Positions 1 to 12,246 of a stretch of 64,000 bases of DNA are shown one piece after another. The notes under the pieces were generated by a model that was given only the letters and a program-made list of their open reading frames with translations, was not told the origin of the DNA and searched no databases. Each line of letters begins with the position of its first letter. Positions within the stretch are counted from its first letter, which is position 1. This stretch comes from Dallia pectoralis (taxonomy: Eukaryota; Chordata; Actinopteri; Esociformes; Umbridae): assembly GCA_029465975.1 (NCBI GenBank), contig CM055728.1:6532261-6596260 (forward strand), written 5' to 3'. The position numbers were made by a program, and so were the translations under genes.

Positions 1-19
1 TTGGTTGAAATAACAACAC

Positions 20-200
20 ATCTCTCTTTCTCTCGCTCCCTTTCTCTCGCTCCCTTTCTCTCGCTCCCTTTCTCTCGCTCCCTTGCTCTCGCTCCCTTGC
101 TCTCTCGCTCCCTTGCTCTCTCGCTCCCTTGCTCTCTCGCTCCCTTGCTCTCTCGCTCCCTTGCTCTCTCCCTCTCTCTCGCTCCCTTGCTCTCTCCATC
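20..200. repeat. Pyrimidine-rich tandem repeat, 14-16 bp unit
   Basis: Repeats of 'GCTCCCTTGCTCTCTC' and shorter 'GCTCCCTTTCTCTC' variants run almost without interruption, giving a strongly strand-asymmetric CT tract. The reading frame through it (S, L, A, R residues only) is a by-product of the repeat and not a gene. The array may continue to the left of the window edge. Confidence 0.9.
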
Positions 201-786
201 TTTATCATTCTCACCTTACATGACTCAGAACCTGTGCTTACGGCACGCAATTTTACAACAATTGGATAAAGAGAAGTGGATAAAGAGAAATAGACATGTG
301 CATATTGGAACAGTCTTTTCCCCTCGCTTTACTAATGTAATCCGTTTGTAAAATAATAGATAATAGTGAAACTGCAGTGTGCCAGAGGCGGTTTGCCCCC
401 CTCGGAGCGGTTACTGTCTGGGGGTTGATATTCAGGAGTCTGGACCATGTTCACAGGCTGACAGTAGGGGGCCTTTAAATGGCAGCCCTGCATAAGTCAA
501 GGTTGAAGCAGCTAGCGAGGTCCTGCTCTTTGGCAACACTGATGTGTCCCCTCGCAGTGCGGAGAAGACGTTATTTCTAGTCCTTGGTCTCCTCGCGTAC
601 AGATCCTGGATAAATGGGATTTTCTATTTTTTTTATCTAACATTTCATTTGTGGCCTTAAATACGTAATTTGAATGTGTGTGTCCGCGTGTGTATATGCA
701 CACTTTTCAGTATACCTGCAGGTATAGTAAAACAAGGACAATATAAACATTGTTAGGACTTTACATCAAACCATAACAGGAAAAAT
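201..786. other. Unique sequence, nothing recognised
   Basis: Mixed-composition sequence with a few TG-rich patches. No convincing exon, RNA gene or repeat boundary was seen. Confidence 0.5.
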
Positions 787-1185
787 AGGCTTAGGGTTTG
801 GTTTAGGGTTAGGTTTAGGCTTACATGACAGGTTTATGCTTAGGGGTTAGGTTTAGGCTTACATGACAGGTTTAGGCTTAGGGGTTAGGTTTAGGCTTAC
901 GGGACAGGTTTAGGCTTAGGTTTAGGCTTACGGGACAGGTTCAGGCTTAGGGGTTAGGTTTAGGCTTAGGGATTAGGTTTAGGCTTACGGGACAGGTTTA
1001 GGCTTAGGGGTTAGGTTTAGGCTTACATGACAGGTTTAGGCTTAGGGGTTAGGTTTAGGCTTACGGGACAGGTTTAGGCTTAGGGGTTAGGCTTAGGGGA
1101 CAGGTTTAGGCTTAGGGGTTAGGTTTAGGCTTACGGGACAGGTTTAGGCTTAGGGGTTAGGTTTAGGCTTACGCGACAGCTTTTG
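787..1185. repeat. Telomere-like minisatellite, ~38 bp unit
   Basis: About ten imperfect copies of a ~38-bp unit built from TTAGG-type words (TTTAGGCTTAGGGGTTAGG plus a CTTACGGGACAG or CTTACATGACAG tail). The G-rich strand is the + strand. True TTAGGG hexamers occur only sporadically, mainly at the left edge. This is therefore a degenerate interstitial telomere-like satellite rather than a functional telomere. Runs of GG/GGGG at regular spacing could form G-quadruplexes. Confidence 0.85.
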
Positions 1186-1576
1186 GGCAGTATTGAGTTT
1201 CATGCAATGACGTAACACATAATATGTGTGTGTGCGTGTTCCCACTAGCTGTAACATCTGGTCTGAGCACAGGGGAGTTGCTTTCCTTCCACCAGCGGTG
1301 GATTCAGTAGATAATGTAATCCTCTCAGTTGGTTTGATATCCCTCCTCCACAGTAGTCTCTGTCAATTCCTCTTTCACCCTCTCAAGCTTGTTACTTCCT
1401 GTGAGGATTGTGTGTATGTGTGAGGGGTGCTAGCACAGAATTAGCCATCTGCTTGTGTTTTCACAAACGCTGTGATAATTAGACAAACACATTTCTTCTC
1501 TTTGGTAACCCTGTCGCCATGTTGGAACACTCCCATCTCACATGGGCCTGGTGCAGCGCTGCACACGGATACACTG

Positions 1577-2037
1577 ACTGTCTGCCGACCTGTCTGCCTG
1601 CTTATCTGCCTGTCTGTCTGCCTGTCTACCTGCCTGCCTATCTGCCTGTCTGTCTGCCTGCTTATCTGCCTGTCTATCTGCCTGCTTATCTGCCTGTCTA
1701 TCTGTCTGCCTGCCTGTCTGTATCCCTGTATCCCTGTCTATCTGCCTGTATGTCTGCCTGCTTATCTGCCTGTCTGCCTGCCTGTCTGCCTGCCTGTCTG
1801 TCTACCTGTCTATCTGCCTGTCTGTATCCATGTCTATCTGCCTGTATGTTTGCCTGTATGTCTGCCTGCTTATCTGCCTGTCTGCCTGCCTGTCTGTATC
1901 CCTGTCTGCCTGTCTGTCTGTCTATCTGCCTGTCTGTATCCCTGTCTGTCTGCCTGCTTATCTGCCTGTCTGTCTGTATCCCTGTCTATCTGCCTGTCTG
2001 TCTACCTGTCTATCTGCCTGTCTGTATGCATGCTTAA
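1577..2037. repeat. CTGC/CTGT/CTAT tetranucleotide-derived array
   Basis: A long mixture of CTGC, CTGT, CTAT and TATC words with 4-bp periodicity and no stops in several frames. It produces three overlapping low-complexity reading frames rich in C, L, P and S on the + strand. These are artefacts of the repeat. Confidence 0.92.
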
Positions 2038-2039
2038 CT

Positions 2040-3796
2040 GATTAGCAGGTAAATGCTAAATCACTGAGACAGAAAGCCTGACAGGCTCAGAATTAGATAG
2101 AACATTACATTTTCAATCAAAACAGCTTCTCTGGGCACTTTTCTGGGCCCTGTCTCTCTCATTCAGATTGCTTTAGCAATCAGCAGCTCTATACACGACG
2201 ACCTCCTTGTTTCTTAAACTGAATAATGCCATTTTAACTGAGGACCAATGAACTGAAATGAGAGAAAAAAAGCACAGCGTACCAGGAGTTGATTCTAGTA
2301 CGAAACATTTATCCTAGTTTAAAAATTGTAAATAGGATCATTTATGTTATAAAGTCAGTATCATTGAAAATAAAGGTTTGCAAGAAGATAGAAAAAATAT
2401 GCAAGTAACAGATGCCATCAGCTGGAGGCCCTCAACTAATACAGTAAAGCTCAAGCTAATTGGAGAGAAACTGTCGACAAGAAAGATCTCGATTGCCTAG
2501 TCCTCGCATCTTCTCTCCAATCTCCTCTGCTTGTTTGGGAAGGCTTGAGGGGAGGGATTTACGTTTTTCCATCCAATAGGCTGTGAGAAAGTGACGACAG
2601 CGATGACGCAAGGAGTGTGCAATTCAGATCTCCCCTTTTCCAACACACTAGAAACCCACAGCAAACCAGTCCCCAAAGACACGTGTCGTTTTGGCTTCTC
2701 TCGTGGCAGCTGCATTTTTTTATGAGAAAGAACAAAAAGAAGGTCAAATCAGCTCAGTTGCCCTTTACACTGTCTGTATGTGTGTGTTTTTCCTGTCTAA
2801 AGCATCCTGTCATTTCTGAACAAAACAACTTGTCTCTTTCTCTCTCCCTCTCTTTTCTCTCTCCATCTTCACACTTTCTGGTTCATCTATAGGAAGCTCA
2901 GAGAATTGAATAGATAGTATCTCCACATCACATCTCTGGTCACCCCTACAATCACATTCGACTTTCAGGCCTAACAACTACTCAAGTCCCTCCCTGGGTT
3001 TTTATTTCAGGTTTCAGTCTAATGCCATGTTAGATCGGCCCCAGTCTAGGAGATATGAATTTGGTTTCTTACCTCATTATCTGGGGTGGAATAATGACAG
3101 ACTTCATATTATTAGGGCGGGGGGGGTATTATTCCAAGCAAAATCTTGTTTTATTGTTCTGAGTTCTTAACTACTTAAGTTACCTTTCACATGATTACAA
3201 TACAAATTGGGAGACGCAACAAAGGTTTTTTATCTCAATGTCGCCAGCCATGTCCCTCAAGAAAGCTGATGGATGGAGCACGAGAAATGTAACCACATGG
3301 AGAACAACTAGGAACACAACGACTGATATAAGAACACGAGCTTGAAACATGATTGGGATATTTGTTCACATGTTTGGTTACTAACACTGAAGGGAAACAA
3401 GTGTATATTGGGCATGCCGTTTCAACAAAAGCTGTGTGGCATTACACGTTATTCTGTATTCTTCTACAAACCAATATTCTCAACGGTGATGATGGTCTGA
3501 GACGAGGGCAGGCAGAGGATCTTTGAATGACTCTGTATCTATTCACATTTTACCGTAGTCATGGGGTACAGAAATATCCAAAATAAATGTCCGGTCTCCG
3601 TATGTATCCTGTTATGGGTACACACCACAAGTATGTTGATGGTTTAAGTAGAGAGTGAATAGGAATATTGTTGTTGTAATCCCATAAGGATAGAGATCTG
3701 TGTGTGTGTGTGTGTCAGAGTTGAACATCATGATGTGAAGAACACTGGGACAGTGATACCCGAATTCAACCACGACCCCTACTGTTTTCCTTCTAT
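2040..3796. other. Unique sequence with small simple repeats
   Basis: Mostly unremarkable sequence. It contains a CT-rich patch near 2832-2875, a G-run near 3116-3127 and a short TG microsatellite at 3699-3715. No recognisable exon was found. Confidence 0.5.
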
Positions 3797-3822
3797 TCAT
3801 ATGCAAATAATTAATCGCCCCA
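3797..3822. promoter_or_regulatory. POU-octamer plus homeobox-like motif cluster
   Basis: The sequence TATGCAAATAATTAAT combines an octamer-like ATGCAAAT word (POU-factor site) with an AATTAAT homeodomain core. It lies just before a GC/CpG-richer segment. Such composite sites occur in developmental enhancers, but short motifs also arise by chance, so this is only a candidate. Confidence 0.2.
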
Positions 3823-5273
3823 TCCTCTTCCTCCCTCTCTCCCTCCTCAGCCTCCTTTGGAAACCTCTCTTAGCCGCTTCTCCCTCCTCCATTTGGCAGC
3901 CTCGTCTCCACGTCTCTCCTCCTTTGACGAGACGAGGATCTACGGGAGGACGCGCTCGCTCCAGATTTCCAACTGCAGAATCGGCCGTGAAAAGAGGGGG
4001 GGAAGAGGGGTGGAGGACAGGAGCAGAGAGGAGTCTATAGACCACAAGCCAAACGGACTGAAGGAGGATTCCCATTCAACAAGGCCAAAGTGGTTTCAAC
4101 GAAAAGCCGCGCAGAGGAGCATGAAAGGAGAAGGTGGAAGAGAGACGAAAAGAACGAGGCAAACAGACAATGAAATGCATAATACGAGTGGACACGCAGT
4201 TCCGTAAAGATACAAAGCATAAACTGACTGACGGCAACCTCGTACACGACTCACTTTGGCGAGTTATGTCGAAGCTTAAGCATACGAACTCTTCCTCCCT
4301 GGGTTCTTCATTCATTTTGGACACAGTGTTTGAAATGGTACTGCTCGGTCCGTGTGGAACGGTAAACGGGGCCCAGTATGGGGCGCGGACGACGTGGCGT
4401 TTACGGCCGGCAACTGGACATCACTGTGTCTGAATTAAACGCGCAGAAATCCACACTGTTGTGTTTTCCTCACCGGATATTGATTTAGAAAATGTGTGTA
4501 TAACGTTTTGATAGAGATAATAAATACAGTTATAAGTACAGTATGTATATCATTCCCTACATGTGAACTCCCTCCCCCGAGAAACTGTTCATTCTATTAA
4601 TGCTTTTAAAAAGCTGTGTCATGGCGATGGTACAGGCCAACAACTGACAGCATCTTTGACCGTTGCCGTGATATATAATATATATAATATAAATATTTGA
4701 CCCTCTCAGAATTTTATCAAGCAATAATTGCAAATGATGTAGCTGACAAGTTGGTTGGATCTTCTCTAGCGGTACGTGTCACGCCCACGAAATATACAAT
4801 ATTCATTTCCCACACCCTGTGTCTCTGTTCGTAATTCAACCAACCACTAGGGTGGTTACTGTAACCCAGGAAACCCTATGCTGTGAGCTAACTGCCTTTT
4901 AAGCCTACGGTAACTGTAAATAACGAGTCTCGCATTGATGTATACTTATTAGAGACTGAGAAACCAGACGAGGCGCAGTCTATCGCTCTCTCACTGTGAC
5001 GGCTGACAGTACAACTGCGCTTCTTACCAGAAATCAGAACATGACGAAATTAGGAAATATCATCGCAAGGCAACAAGGTAACATGGAGCCCCACGGGCGC
5101 GCGTAGAGGTGTGCACGTGTGACAGTGCGTTTGATTCACCCGCATCTGATGTGTCCCGTTTGTTGTTCCGGTCGCAAGTGTTCGGATGAGGTCCGGGTCC
5201 ACGTGTGTTTAGATATCCGAACCGGAACAGAGAGTTCTAACCATCTCTATTTTAACAAATGATGAGCGTCTAA
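3823..5273. other. CpG-richer unique segment, possible promoter or untranslated exon
   Basis: Positions 3900-4440 and 4960-5240 carry many more CpG dinucleotides than the surrounding AT-rich DNA and are free of obvious repeats. Purine-rich stretches and short open frames occur but no protein family is recognised. It could hold a first exon or promoter; nothing in the sequence proves this. Confidence 0.2.
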
Positions 5274-5534
5274 GTGCCAAATGTCCTGTCTCATCTACCC
5301 CCTAATATGATGAGGCAAACACCTGCGAAATGCAAAAGGCCGGAACTAATTACGCTCGTTATCGTGCTCATCCTGTCGTATTGTGACAGATCTACGGGCA
5401 CCGGTCTGTCCACTAGAAATTACTGTTTTAGAAATGGTACAAAGGCTAGTATATTCTTAGATGCAGGCTGCCCTCATTGTGTTTTCCCTCCAGCTGACAA
5501 GGACTGTTTGAATGATGTAATTACTTCACTGTGA
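5274..5534 (+). CDS. Doubtful short ORF, 86 aa
   Basis: An 86-codon open frame in repeat-free DNA. Residues about 24-34 form a short hydrophobic stretch (LITLVIVLILSYC) followed by a polar, cysteine-containing tail. That resembles an uncleaved signal or single membrane segment on a small secreted or membrane peptide. There is no recognisable family and no visible splice structure. The CpG-richer upstream DNA fits a promoter region. An open frame of this length is expected by chance in 64 kb, so it is recorded only as a possibility. Confidence 0.1.
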   Translation: MPNVLSHLPPNMMRQTPAKCKRPELITLVIVLILSYCDRSTGTGLSTRNYCFRNGTKASIFLDAGCPHCVFPPADKDCLNDVITSL

Positions 5535-5940
5535 AATATGAAATGCTGTTAAACTATGTTTTTATTTTATTTTGGAAATACATTAGATTTGTACAGAGAA
5601 TTTACTTTGTCAGATCATGGAGGTGTTCTTGATTTAAGATATGTTTAAATATATGGCGCATTGACAAGCTGTAGACAGATATTTAGAACAGATATGGAAC
5701 ATGAATTATCGTGTCTTTTAAATAAAGTATTGCATTCTAATGGTATATATTCTTCATAAGTGTCGCACCTTTTTTTGGGTCTACCTTCCCTTCATCTGAA
5801 CACACTTAGGAATCATTTTTCCAAAACTGTTATTTGTTTGCTCTTCTGGATGAACCCTTTTCAATAACTCATTTGGGTTTTAGGTGGACCACTTTTAGTT
5901 TTAAATCAATCCTTTCCTTTATAACCGTTCCCGTAAACTG

Positions 5941-6078
5941 TTTAATCAAAACCAAAAACTGCTTTTTGTACTACATATACACAGTGGTACTGTGGACCCA
6001 ACAATCTGTTTTATCCAAACCAAAAACTGCTTTTTGTACTACATGTACAGTACACAGTGGTACTGTGGACCCAACAGC
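5941..6078. repeat. Direct duplication of ~68 bp
   Basis: Two adjacent near-identical copies, each containing 'ACCAAAAACTGCTTTTTGTA' and 'GTGGTACTGTGGACCCAACA'. The second starts 68 bp after the first and carries a few extra bases. No gene is associated with it. Confidence 0.85.
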
Positions 6079-6649
6079 CTCAGAACTAAAGATTCTACAC
6101 AGCAGGGATGTTGAGGTATTACATTAATGTCTTTGCGGCATGTTTTCCCCCGAAGGCACAAATATACGTATATGATTGATTGCACTCTGTGTAGGGAGCT
6201 ACGTTTATGTCCTGCTTCTTTCAGGGCAGATCTGCTGCCAAAACATGTTTGATATAGCAAAGCTAAAAAAAAATGTTTAAGCAGATGTCTGGCTGTGTTG
6301 GTGGTAGAGACAAAAAACAGCTACTGATTTCAAGTTTAACAAATGAACAAACACAAGTGCAAATGTTTACAAAACATTTCAGGCATCGGTATGCTTTATG
6401 TGACAGAAAAATGTGGAAAGACTGAAGAGAGTTTTTGCTAAAACCTAAAATAATACAGAAAACAAAGAAAAATGTACACATACAAAGACATATAATCGAT
6501 AATGCAAATGTTTTGTTTAAATCAACACTTGATTAAGTCCTTTGCCCCTCAGTGATCGATGGGTCTCTATGCGTCTCATGAGTACAACGTCTAATGCCTG
6601 AGAACTTCCTCAAAAACAGCACCTACGTTGTCTACCTTTTTTCACCGAC

Positions 6650-7159
6650 TCAAACTCGATGGAATGCTGCAACACTTTTGTTAAAGCCAAGTGAAACAGA
6701 TTCACCTCTGCAGTACTTTCCCCCAAAATCCCAAAATTGACCTAGGCGGTCCTCTTTCCTAAATCCCAAAAGCACTTTGAGATAAACTGCTGTTGTTGTG
6801 ATTGCTGAACTCAGCTCCCTAACCGTCTCCCCAACTGTCGACACTGGCTTTCTCTCTCTATTCGTTTTCTTAAGCTCTGCCTCTTGCAGTTCCTCTCTTG
6901 TCGGACAGATCTTGGAGATCTGTCTCTTTTTACCGCTTGCTTTCATTCCTGACCTTTCCCTTTGACAGACTTCTTGCCGTATTAATACCAACCAGAAGTG
7001 TCGACGGCAACCAATTATATGGCCATTATTTAAATGTTTGCCTATTTCCACGTCTCCTTGCTGCTGTTGTATCTCTCTCTCTCTATAATGGTTGACAGGA
7101 CCTGTGCCCTCGTCTTCCTTCGTTACCGTTGCTACAAGGTAGATATGCCCAGTATTCAC
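6650..7159 (-). CDS. Doubtful ORF, 169 aa, no family recognised
   Basis: The longest open frame that is not in a tandem array or transposon. The middle of the protein is charged (for example KKRQISKICPTREELQEAEL), but no domain, signal peptide or conserved motif is recognised. The start codon has no special context and no splice sites stand out. On six-frame statistics one or two such frames could be chance. It might be a decayed retrocopy or untranslated RNA. No function is proposed. Confidence 0.1.
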   Translation of the reverse strand: MNTGHIYLVATVTKEDEGTGPVNHYREREIQQQQGDVEIGKHLNNGHIIGCRRHFWLVLIRQEVCQRERSGMKASGKKRQISKICPTREELQEAELKKTNRERKPVSTVGETVRELSSAITTTAVYLKVLLGFRKEDRLGQFWDFGGKYCRGESVSLGFNKSVAAFHRV

Positions 7160-8210
7160 AATTATCTAAAAACAAATGCACCTAATTGCTCGTTTAAGAC
7201 ACTCAAGATAAAGTCTGCTAAATGACTCCAATTTAAACGTTATTATTTTAATGTAAAAGTGAAGAATATTTCTGGCTATGGGGTGGGCTATGGGGGTGTG
7301 TGGCAGAGGGGATGGCAGTGAATTCTTTGTGGAGTTTCAAACCTGCTTAGACATTTCTCAACATTTAATTAATTCCATCCTTTTTCATGTTCAAGTTGTG
7401 CTACCTTCCGAAATTCAGTTTCTTTTCAATTTATTTCCTGTGTGTTCAGAAAGCAATTCCATGTTAAATGTCCATAATGGACAGAACTTGACAGCAAACT
7501 GGTTGGATCTCCTCATTCGCTGTAGGAGTAAACATCGTCATATAACAAACTTGGCCTGAAATCGGAACTCCATCATCCGGGGTTCCGCTATTAAATCCTA
7601 ATTGTGAAATATTCTTGCCATTGTTTCTGAGCCACTTTTATCTGCGTTATTAAAGGTCCTCATGCCTTTTCCTCAAATAATTAATCTATTTGATTCTGTA
7701 GATCATTTATATTGAAGGTCAATACGCTCAAACTCTGTTATATTAGCAATCTCCTTAGCGCGCATTCATCTCACATCTCGTTTTTAGCACCCCTGCTCCA
7801 CGTACCTAATACAGACGAAGCAGTTTAACAATTCCCAGTACTTCCCATATTCTGCATGACAGAAATTAGATTTGCCATTAAATGTCCAAGGGCATCATGG
7901 AATGAACAGTTCAGTTTCCAATAACAACAGGCATATATAAATATATTTGAAACCACTACACAATCTTACTGTGAGACATAATCTTATGATTCGTCCAGAC
8001 TCCAACAGTGTTTTTATAACGTCTACCACATAAGGTCAAAGGCTAGAGGATTTAAATCACTAGTCAATTATTGACTGTAGAAAAAGACCTCTCTGTATAT
8101 ATGTGAATAATCTCAACAGGAAAAAGTACACTCCATATATCAAATAGGTAGAGGCTTTGGCAAAAACGGACCAGTTTGTTGACGGCAACAGTATAATGGG
8201 AGTATGACAC
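7160..8210. other. AT-rich unique sequence, nothing recognised
   Basis: AT-rich DNA with many short stops in all frames. No repeat family, exon or RNA gene could be recognised. Confidence 0.5.
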
Positions 8211-8701
8211 TGTGACGACCTGCTGGTCAGATGTATATAGAACCCGTCACAGAGCTCCAGTAGGTATATTCATCACAGAGGCAGGCAGGTAGTGAACGCG
8301 AATGGCAAAAACAAGCAGGCTAACAGGACAACGATGAACGGGCAGGCAGGATGTACAAGCAGCAGGAAAACAAGAATACATAAAACCAAAAAACAACACT
8401 CACAACAAAAGATAAGACACAGGCTGGAAACAAACAACCAGGAAGCAGAACAAGGCTACAACTAAACAGAGCGTAATGGCACAAGTACAGGCAAACCCAA
8501 ACCAGCATAACATAGCCTATAGACATTACTCGAAGATAGTGCTCCCACAACAGACGTATAAGGAACTAAGCAAGACACTGGTGAGACCAATACTGATTAT
8601 AACGAAAAAGTACTGGAAAATAATACAAAACAATAGCACGCAAGGACCAGGAGAGGTCAGTACAAGACAAGACATAAACAGAACATGGCTGATACATTAC
8701 A
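8211..8701 (-). mobile_element. LTR of a retrotransposon, minus strand
   Basis: Read on the minus strand this segment begins TGTAATGTATC and ends GGTCGTCACA, the TG...CA ends of an LTR. It is preceded on that strand by the purine tract GGGCGGGGGGGGGG at about 8705-8722, as expected for the polypurine tract that primes second-strand synthesis next to a 3' LTR. This places the element's internal region to the right (8,702 onward). No 5' LTR partner was found in the window, so the element is truncated. Confidence 0.55.
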
Positions 8702-9250
8702 GTACCCCCCCCCCGCCCAACTGAAACAGAATGGCCGACAAGAGGGGCCGGAGGAACACATTGACAGTACCTTGGGGTGACAACGGACAGAGTGAACCGG
8801 GGACTGACGGAGATGGACATGACCTGGGGAAAGCAGACAAACCTGGAAACATGCATGGTGTGCATCATGGGACCAGCCATACCATCCACCACCTTAATCC
8901 CTTTGGGGGCTTCTGGGAACTGGAGGTTGGTGGCTGGAAGGGGGCTTGTATGGCTGGATCTGGGCTTGGGATTGCAGCTCCAGGACTCTAACTGTACCTG
9001 GCTGCAGCCCTGGAGCAGTAGGTGGCCTTCTTTGCTGCACCAGGGCCATGTGTGTTTTCCCCACGGTCCTCCCTGAACACCCCGGGGTGCTTTTTTCCCT
9101 TCTCCTATGGAAAACCTCGGACCGGATGGAATAGGTCCTGATAGCCGCATAACCAAAATACGCACTGAAACGCTCCATGCTCCTCCTCAGGCATCTCCGG
9201 GTTAAGCCATCCCCACTGCTCTCATTTTCTTTTGAGGTCTCTGATTCTGT
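8702..9250 (-). mobile_element. Probable 3' internal remnant of the same LTR retrotransposon
   Basis: GC-richer than its neighbours and adjacent to the polypurine tract of the minus-strand LTR. It should therefore be the 3' end of the element's body. Open frames of 119 and 199 codons exist on the minus strand, but neither shows a gag, protease, reverse transcriptase or integrase motif that I recognise. The assignment rests on position, not on protein similarity. Confidence 0.3.
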
Positions 9251-10848
9251 CATGACTCGCTTGGCAAAGAGTGCAGAAAAGATCCAACAGAGCCAGAATC
9301 ACATTCTTGGATATGTATTTAAACAAAAATTATAAAACCCAAACGGAAAACATGTACTTGTGAAATGGAAAATACAGTGCACTAAATAGCAGCTACTAAA
9401 TTGACAAACTCATCCACAAGCAAAAATAACCAAATTTCCATTACCTTAATAGCTCTCTGCTAATCGCTAAAATGAAAACAGCTTTGTGAAACTTACCGGA
9501 ATACAGGGAAGTGCACAGCATTAAACTCCCTGTGTGCAACACAACTCACCATACTTGTGACAGGCACACGTACAGATACATTTATTAACTGACTTCAAGT
9601 ACAGCAGGACAGGAGTTTTTTCCATTAACCAATTTAAAAACAATAAAACTCAGCATACTCATTCTGTAGATATACAGTACAGACAATTACAATTATTTCG
9701 CTGCTGATTAACAACAAAAACAGAGATCGCCAAAGTTACAGAAAGTGGCCGGAAAGTGAAAACTTTGTCGCTTGCTAGATGCCTTTTTTTGTCACCAGGG
9801 AGGTAAAAGTTGCAAAATTTAGCGACTAAGTCGACGAGGCCGGCAACTGTATGGATTAGCCCCAAAAAATACATCCGCCACTGTTCATACCAGTATATTT
9901 CTATATCGTTCATAATGTCTACCCGTTCATAATGTCATTATCGTTCATAATGTCTACCCGCTTAATGCACCCCACCCCCACCCCTGTATTTACAGCACCC
10001 CCACCCAGAAAATAATATCACGAGAGTCTGCTCTAATTTGGACCCCCCCCCACCCGACTACCATTAACTGTACCAATGTCCTGGTATGTACTTTCTAATG
10101 GAATCTTGATGTCTGATGTATTTTAGTGGAATTTCTTGGTTTATTAGATACATTCTTTTATTTAGTTTTTAGTAGTTGCATTCTTTGACATATTGATTTC
10201 AAAATGATTTTCCTGAGAAAGACATATTATTCAAATTTCACTTTAAAAAAAGCTAACGTAGTTTGGATGAGGACATTGCAGTCTATTTCAACATATTTGC
10301 AATTGCATTTTATTGGTGGGATCAGTTCCATTAGTAATTTTTACTAAGACTTTAATAAGAGTGTCGCAACCTATATTAAAAATAAATGGAGAATGATAAT
10401 AGGTTTTTCACTTGAGTTTCGGGAGACATCTGTCTCATAAATAATGAACTGTCTTCAAGAGGTTCCTGTAAACTTCAAAATGAATTCTTCTCCTCCCCAG
10501 CAGTTGAAACATCAGCAGACGAGAATATAATAGCAGGGAAAAGATGAAGAAAGAAACACAAAGATAAAACAAAAAAGATCAGAGCATAGAAAATGAGAAC
10601 CAAAGATAATTGATGTAACGAGAGATTCCAAATAAATGTTGACGGGTGAGGATGGTTGGAGAGGCCGTCACGCCAAGCCCAGACGGAGCGTGTGTCTGGC
10701 ACCAAGCACCTGCGCCCTCACCTGTCAGTGAACGTCTGAGCCAGGTTAGCGAATACCAAGCAGTTCCCTCTGTCATTATCCGGTCGGCGCGTCTGCCAAG
10801 CGTTCTGTTTGAAGACATTTACCGGGCGAAATCAACCATCTTCCTACC
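9251..10848. other. Unique AT-rich sequence with minor repeats
   Basis: Contains a small direct repeat of 'CGTTCATAATGTC' three times between 9907 and 9960, and C-rich patches at 9968-10060. Otherwise no recognisable gene. Confidence 0.45.
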
Positions 10849-10863
10849 TAATTACATGCAAAT
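10849..10863. promoter_or_regulatory. Homeobox plus octamer motif pair
   Basis: TAATTACATGCAAAT joins a TAATTA homeodomain core to a perfect ATGCAAAT octamer within 15 bp. It sits in a repeat-free segment (about 10,640-11,260) with above-background GC. It is a candidate conserved non-coding element. Confidence 0.2.
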
Positions 10864-12246
10864 CTGTATCGTACGGACGGTAAACAGTCCTGTCAATGGT
10901 GTAAAGGTGTCTCTTGAGGCGAGCGAGCATTCGGTATGGACGCCCACGCAGTTAGGGGGACCAATTAAAGGGTTAATAACCTGTGGCTGCACGTATATAT
11001 CTTTCTCTAATTCCATTTGATTTTTTTCCGTTCTCTCTCTCAGTTGTAATTGTGCCCGATAATGCAGACGAAGGTCAGAGGGTCTGTGTTTGCTAAACCG
11101 CTCGTGTCCACCTCCCCTCAACACGGCCTCTATTCTGATCCCAGAACACTCACACCTGTCTCCCTCCATCTGTCACTGAGAATGTATGCATTCACAAAAA
11201 AACACCAGGGCAGATGTGGTTTTCTCTGTTACTCTTTTGACAATGTGTGCCTTATCTAAGGTATAGAACTTATCCATCCACCCAACATATAGTAGAAAAC
11301 ATATTTACTTCCCGCGGTCTCCAGTGGTTGAGGAGGTCGGTTTGTGCGAGTCGACCTGACAGCTTTTATGAGCCATTAACCAGGCGTCTGCCTACTCAAC
11401 AGAGACAGTGGAGAGTAGCCTAAATCAATGGCTGTATAAAGGATTGATGGTGTGTCCACTGAGCTACTGCCACAGCCGTTCATTAGCCTACATGGAAGAA
11501 AGGTTGTTGGAACTATTCAGGTTTGAGGATGTTTTCTGAAAGCCTGCATTGTGACAAGAAAAATGGGATAATTATGTAACGTTCCTCTGAACCTTTGGTC
11601 TGAGACAGGACTACGCGCCTGGCTTTTAAGACGACGTTAATTAAATAACACAGACCAAGTTTGTTAGGCCGAAGACTGAAAGGAATTGTACACAAAGTGC
11701 TCTTTGACAGATGCTGTACCAGATACAGTTATAGTACAATGTCCGTCTTTGCTTAAATCTTTATAAAACAGATTAACAGAGTAATGCATTTAGGGGAGAT
11801 TGCGTTTTCCCCCCGTAAATGTGTATTTTCAGAGTGGATAGAATGTTAGGGCTTTTGCAAAGATAAGCCTCAATTCAATGTGGCTCATCGGTTATTGATT
11901 AACAATATGGCCCAAGGAATTGGTTGTGCGTATATTTCACAGTGCTGGAAACTGGAGGACGCAGACGCAGAGTTTATCTGAAAAATATTCTGTTTCTTAT
12001 TTTACCGAAAGACAGCAAACGGCCAGCAAACGGCCAGTAACTTAGAACACAAAACATTGAACCATCAAGACCATAAGAACAGAGAAAAACATATATACAA
12101 ATACTAATTAACTGAATTAGGAATTATTAGACAAGACAGTCTGGTGTGTGTTGGCAACCACAGAACAGAAATGTTTAGAGGGCTGGGATTTAATTTGGAC
12201 TGACAGATATGCAGTCCAAATGAAATCAAATAGCGCATAACAAGAC
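10864..12246. other. Unique sequence, nothing recognised
   Basis: Repeat-free, moderately AT-rich sequence. Short open frames on both strands have no recognisable family. Confidence 0.45.

Noticed and set aside
1472..2045. 189- and 172-codon cysteine/leucine/proline ORFs
   Set aside because: Artefacts of a CTGC/CTGT tetranucleotide array.
8566..9253. 199- and 119-codon minus ORFs as cellular genes
   Set aside because: They overlap an LTR and its polypurine tract. No recognisable domain; best seen as retroelement remnant.
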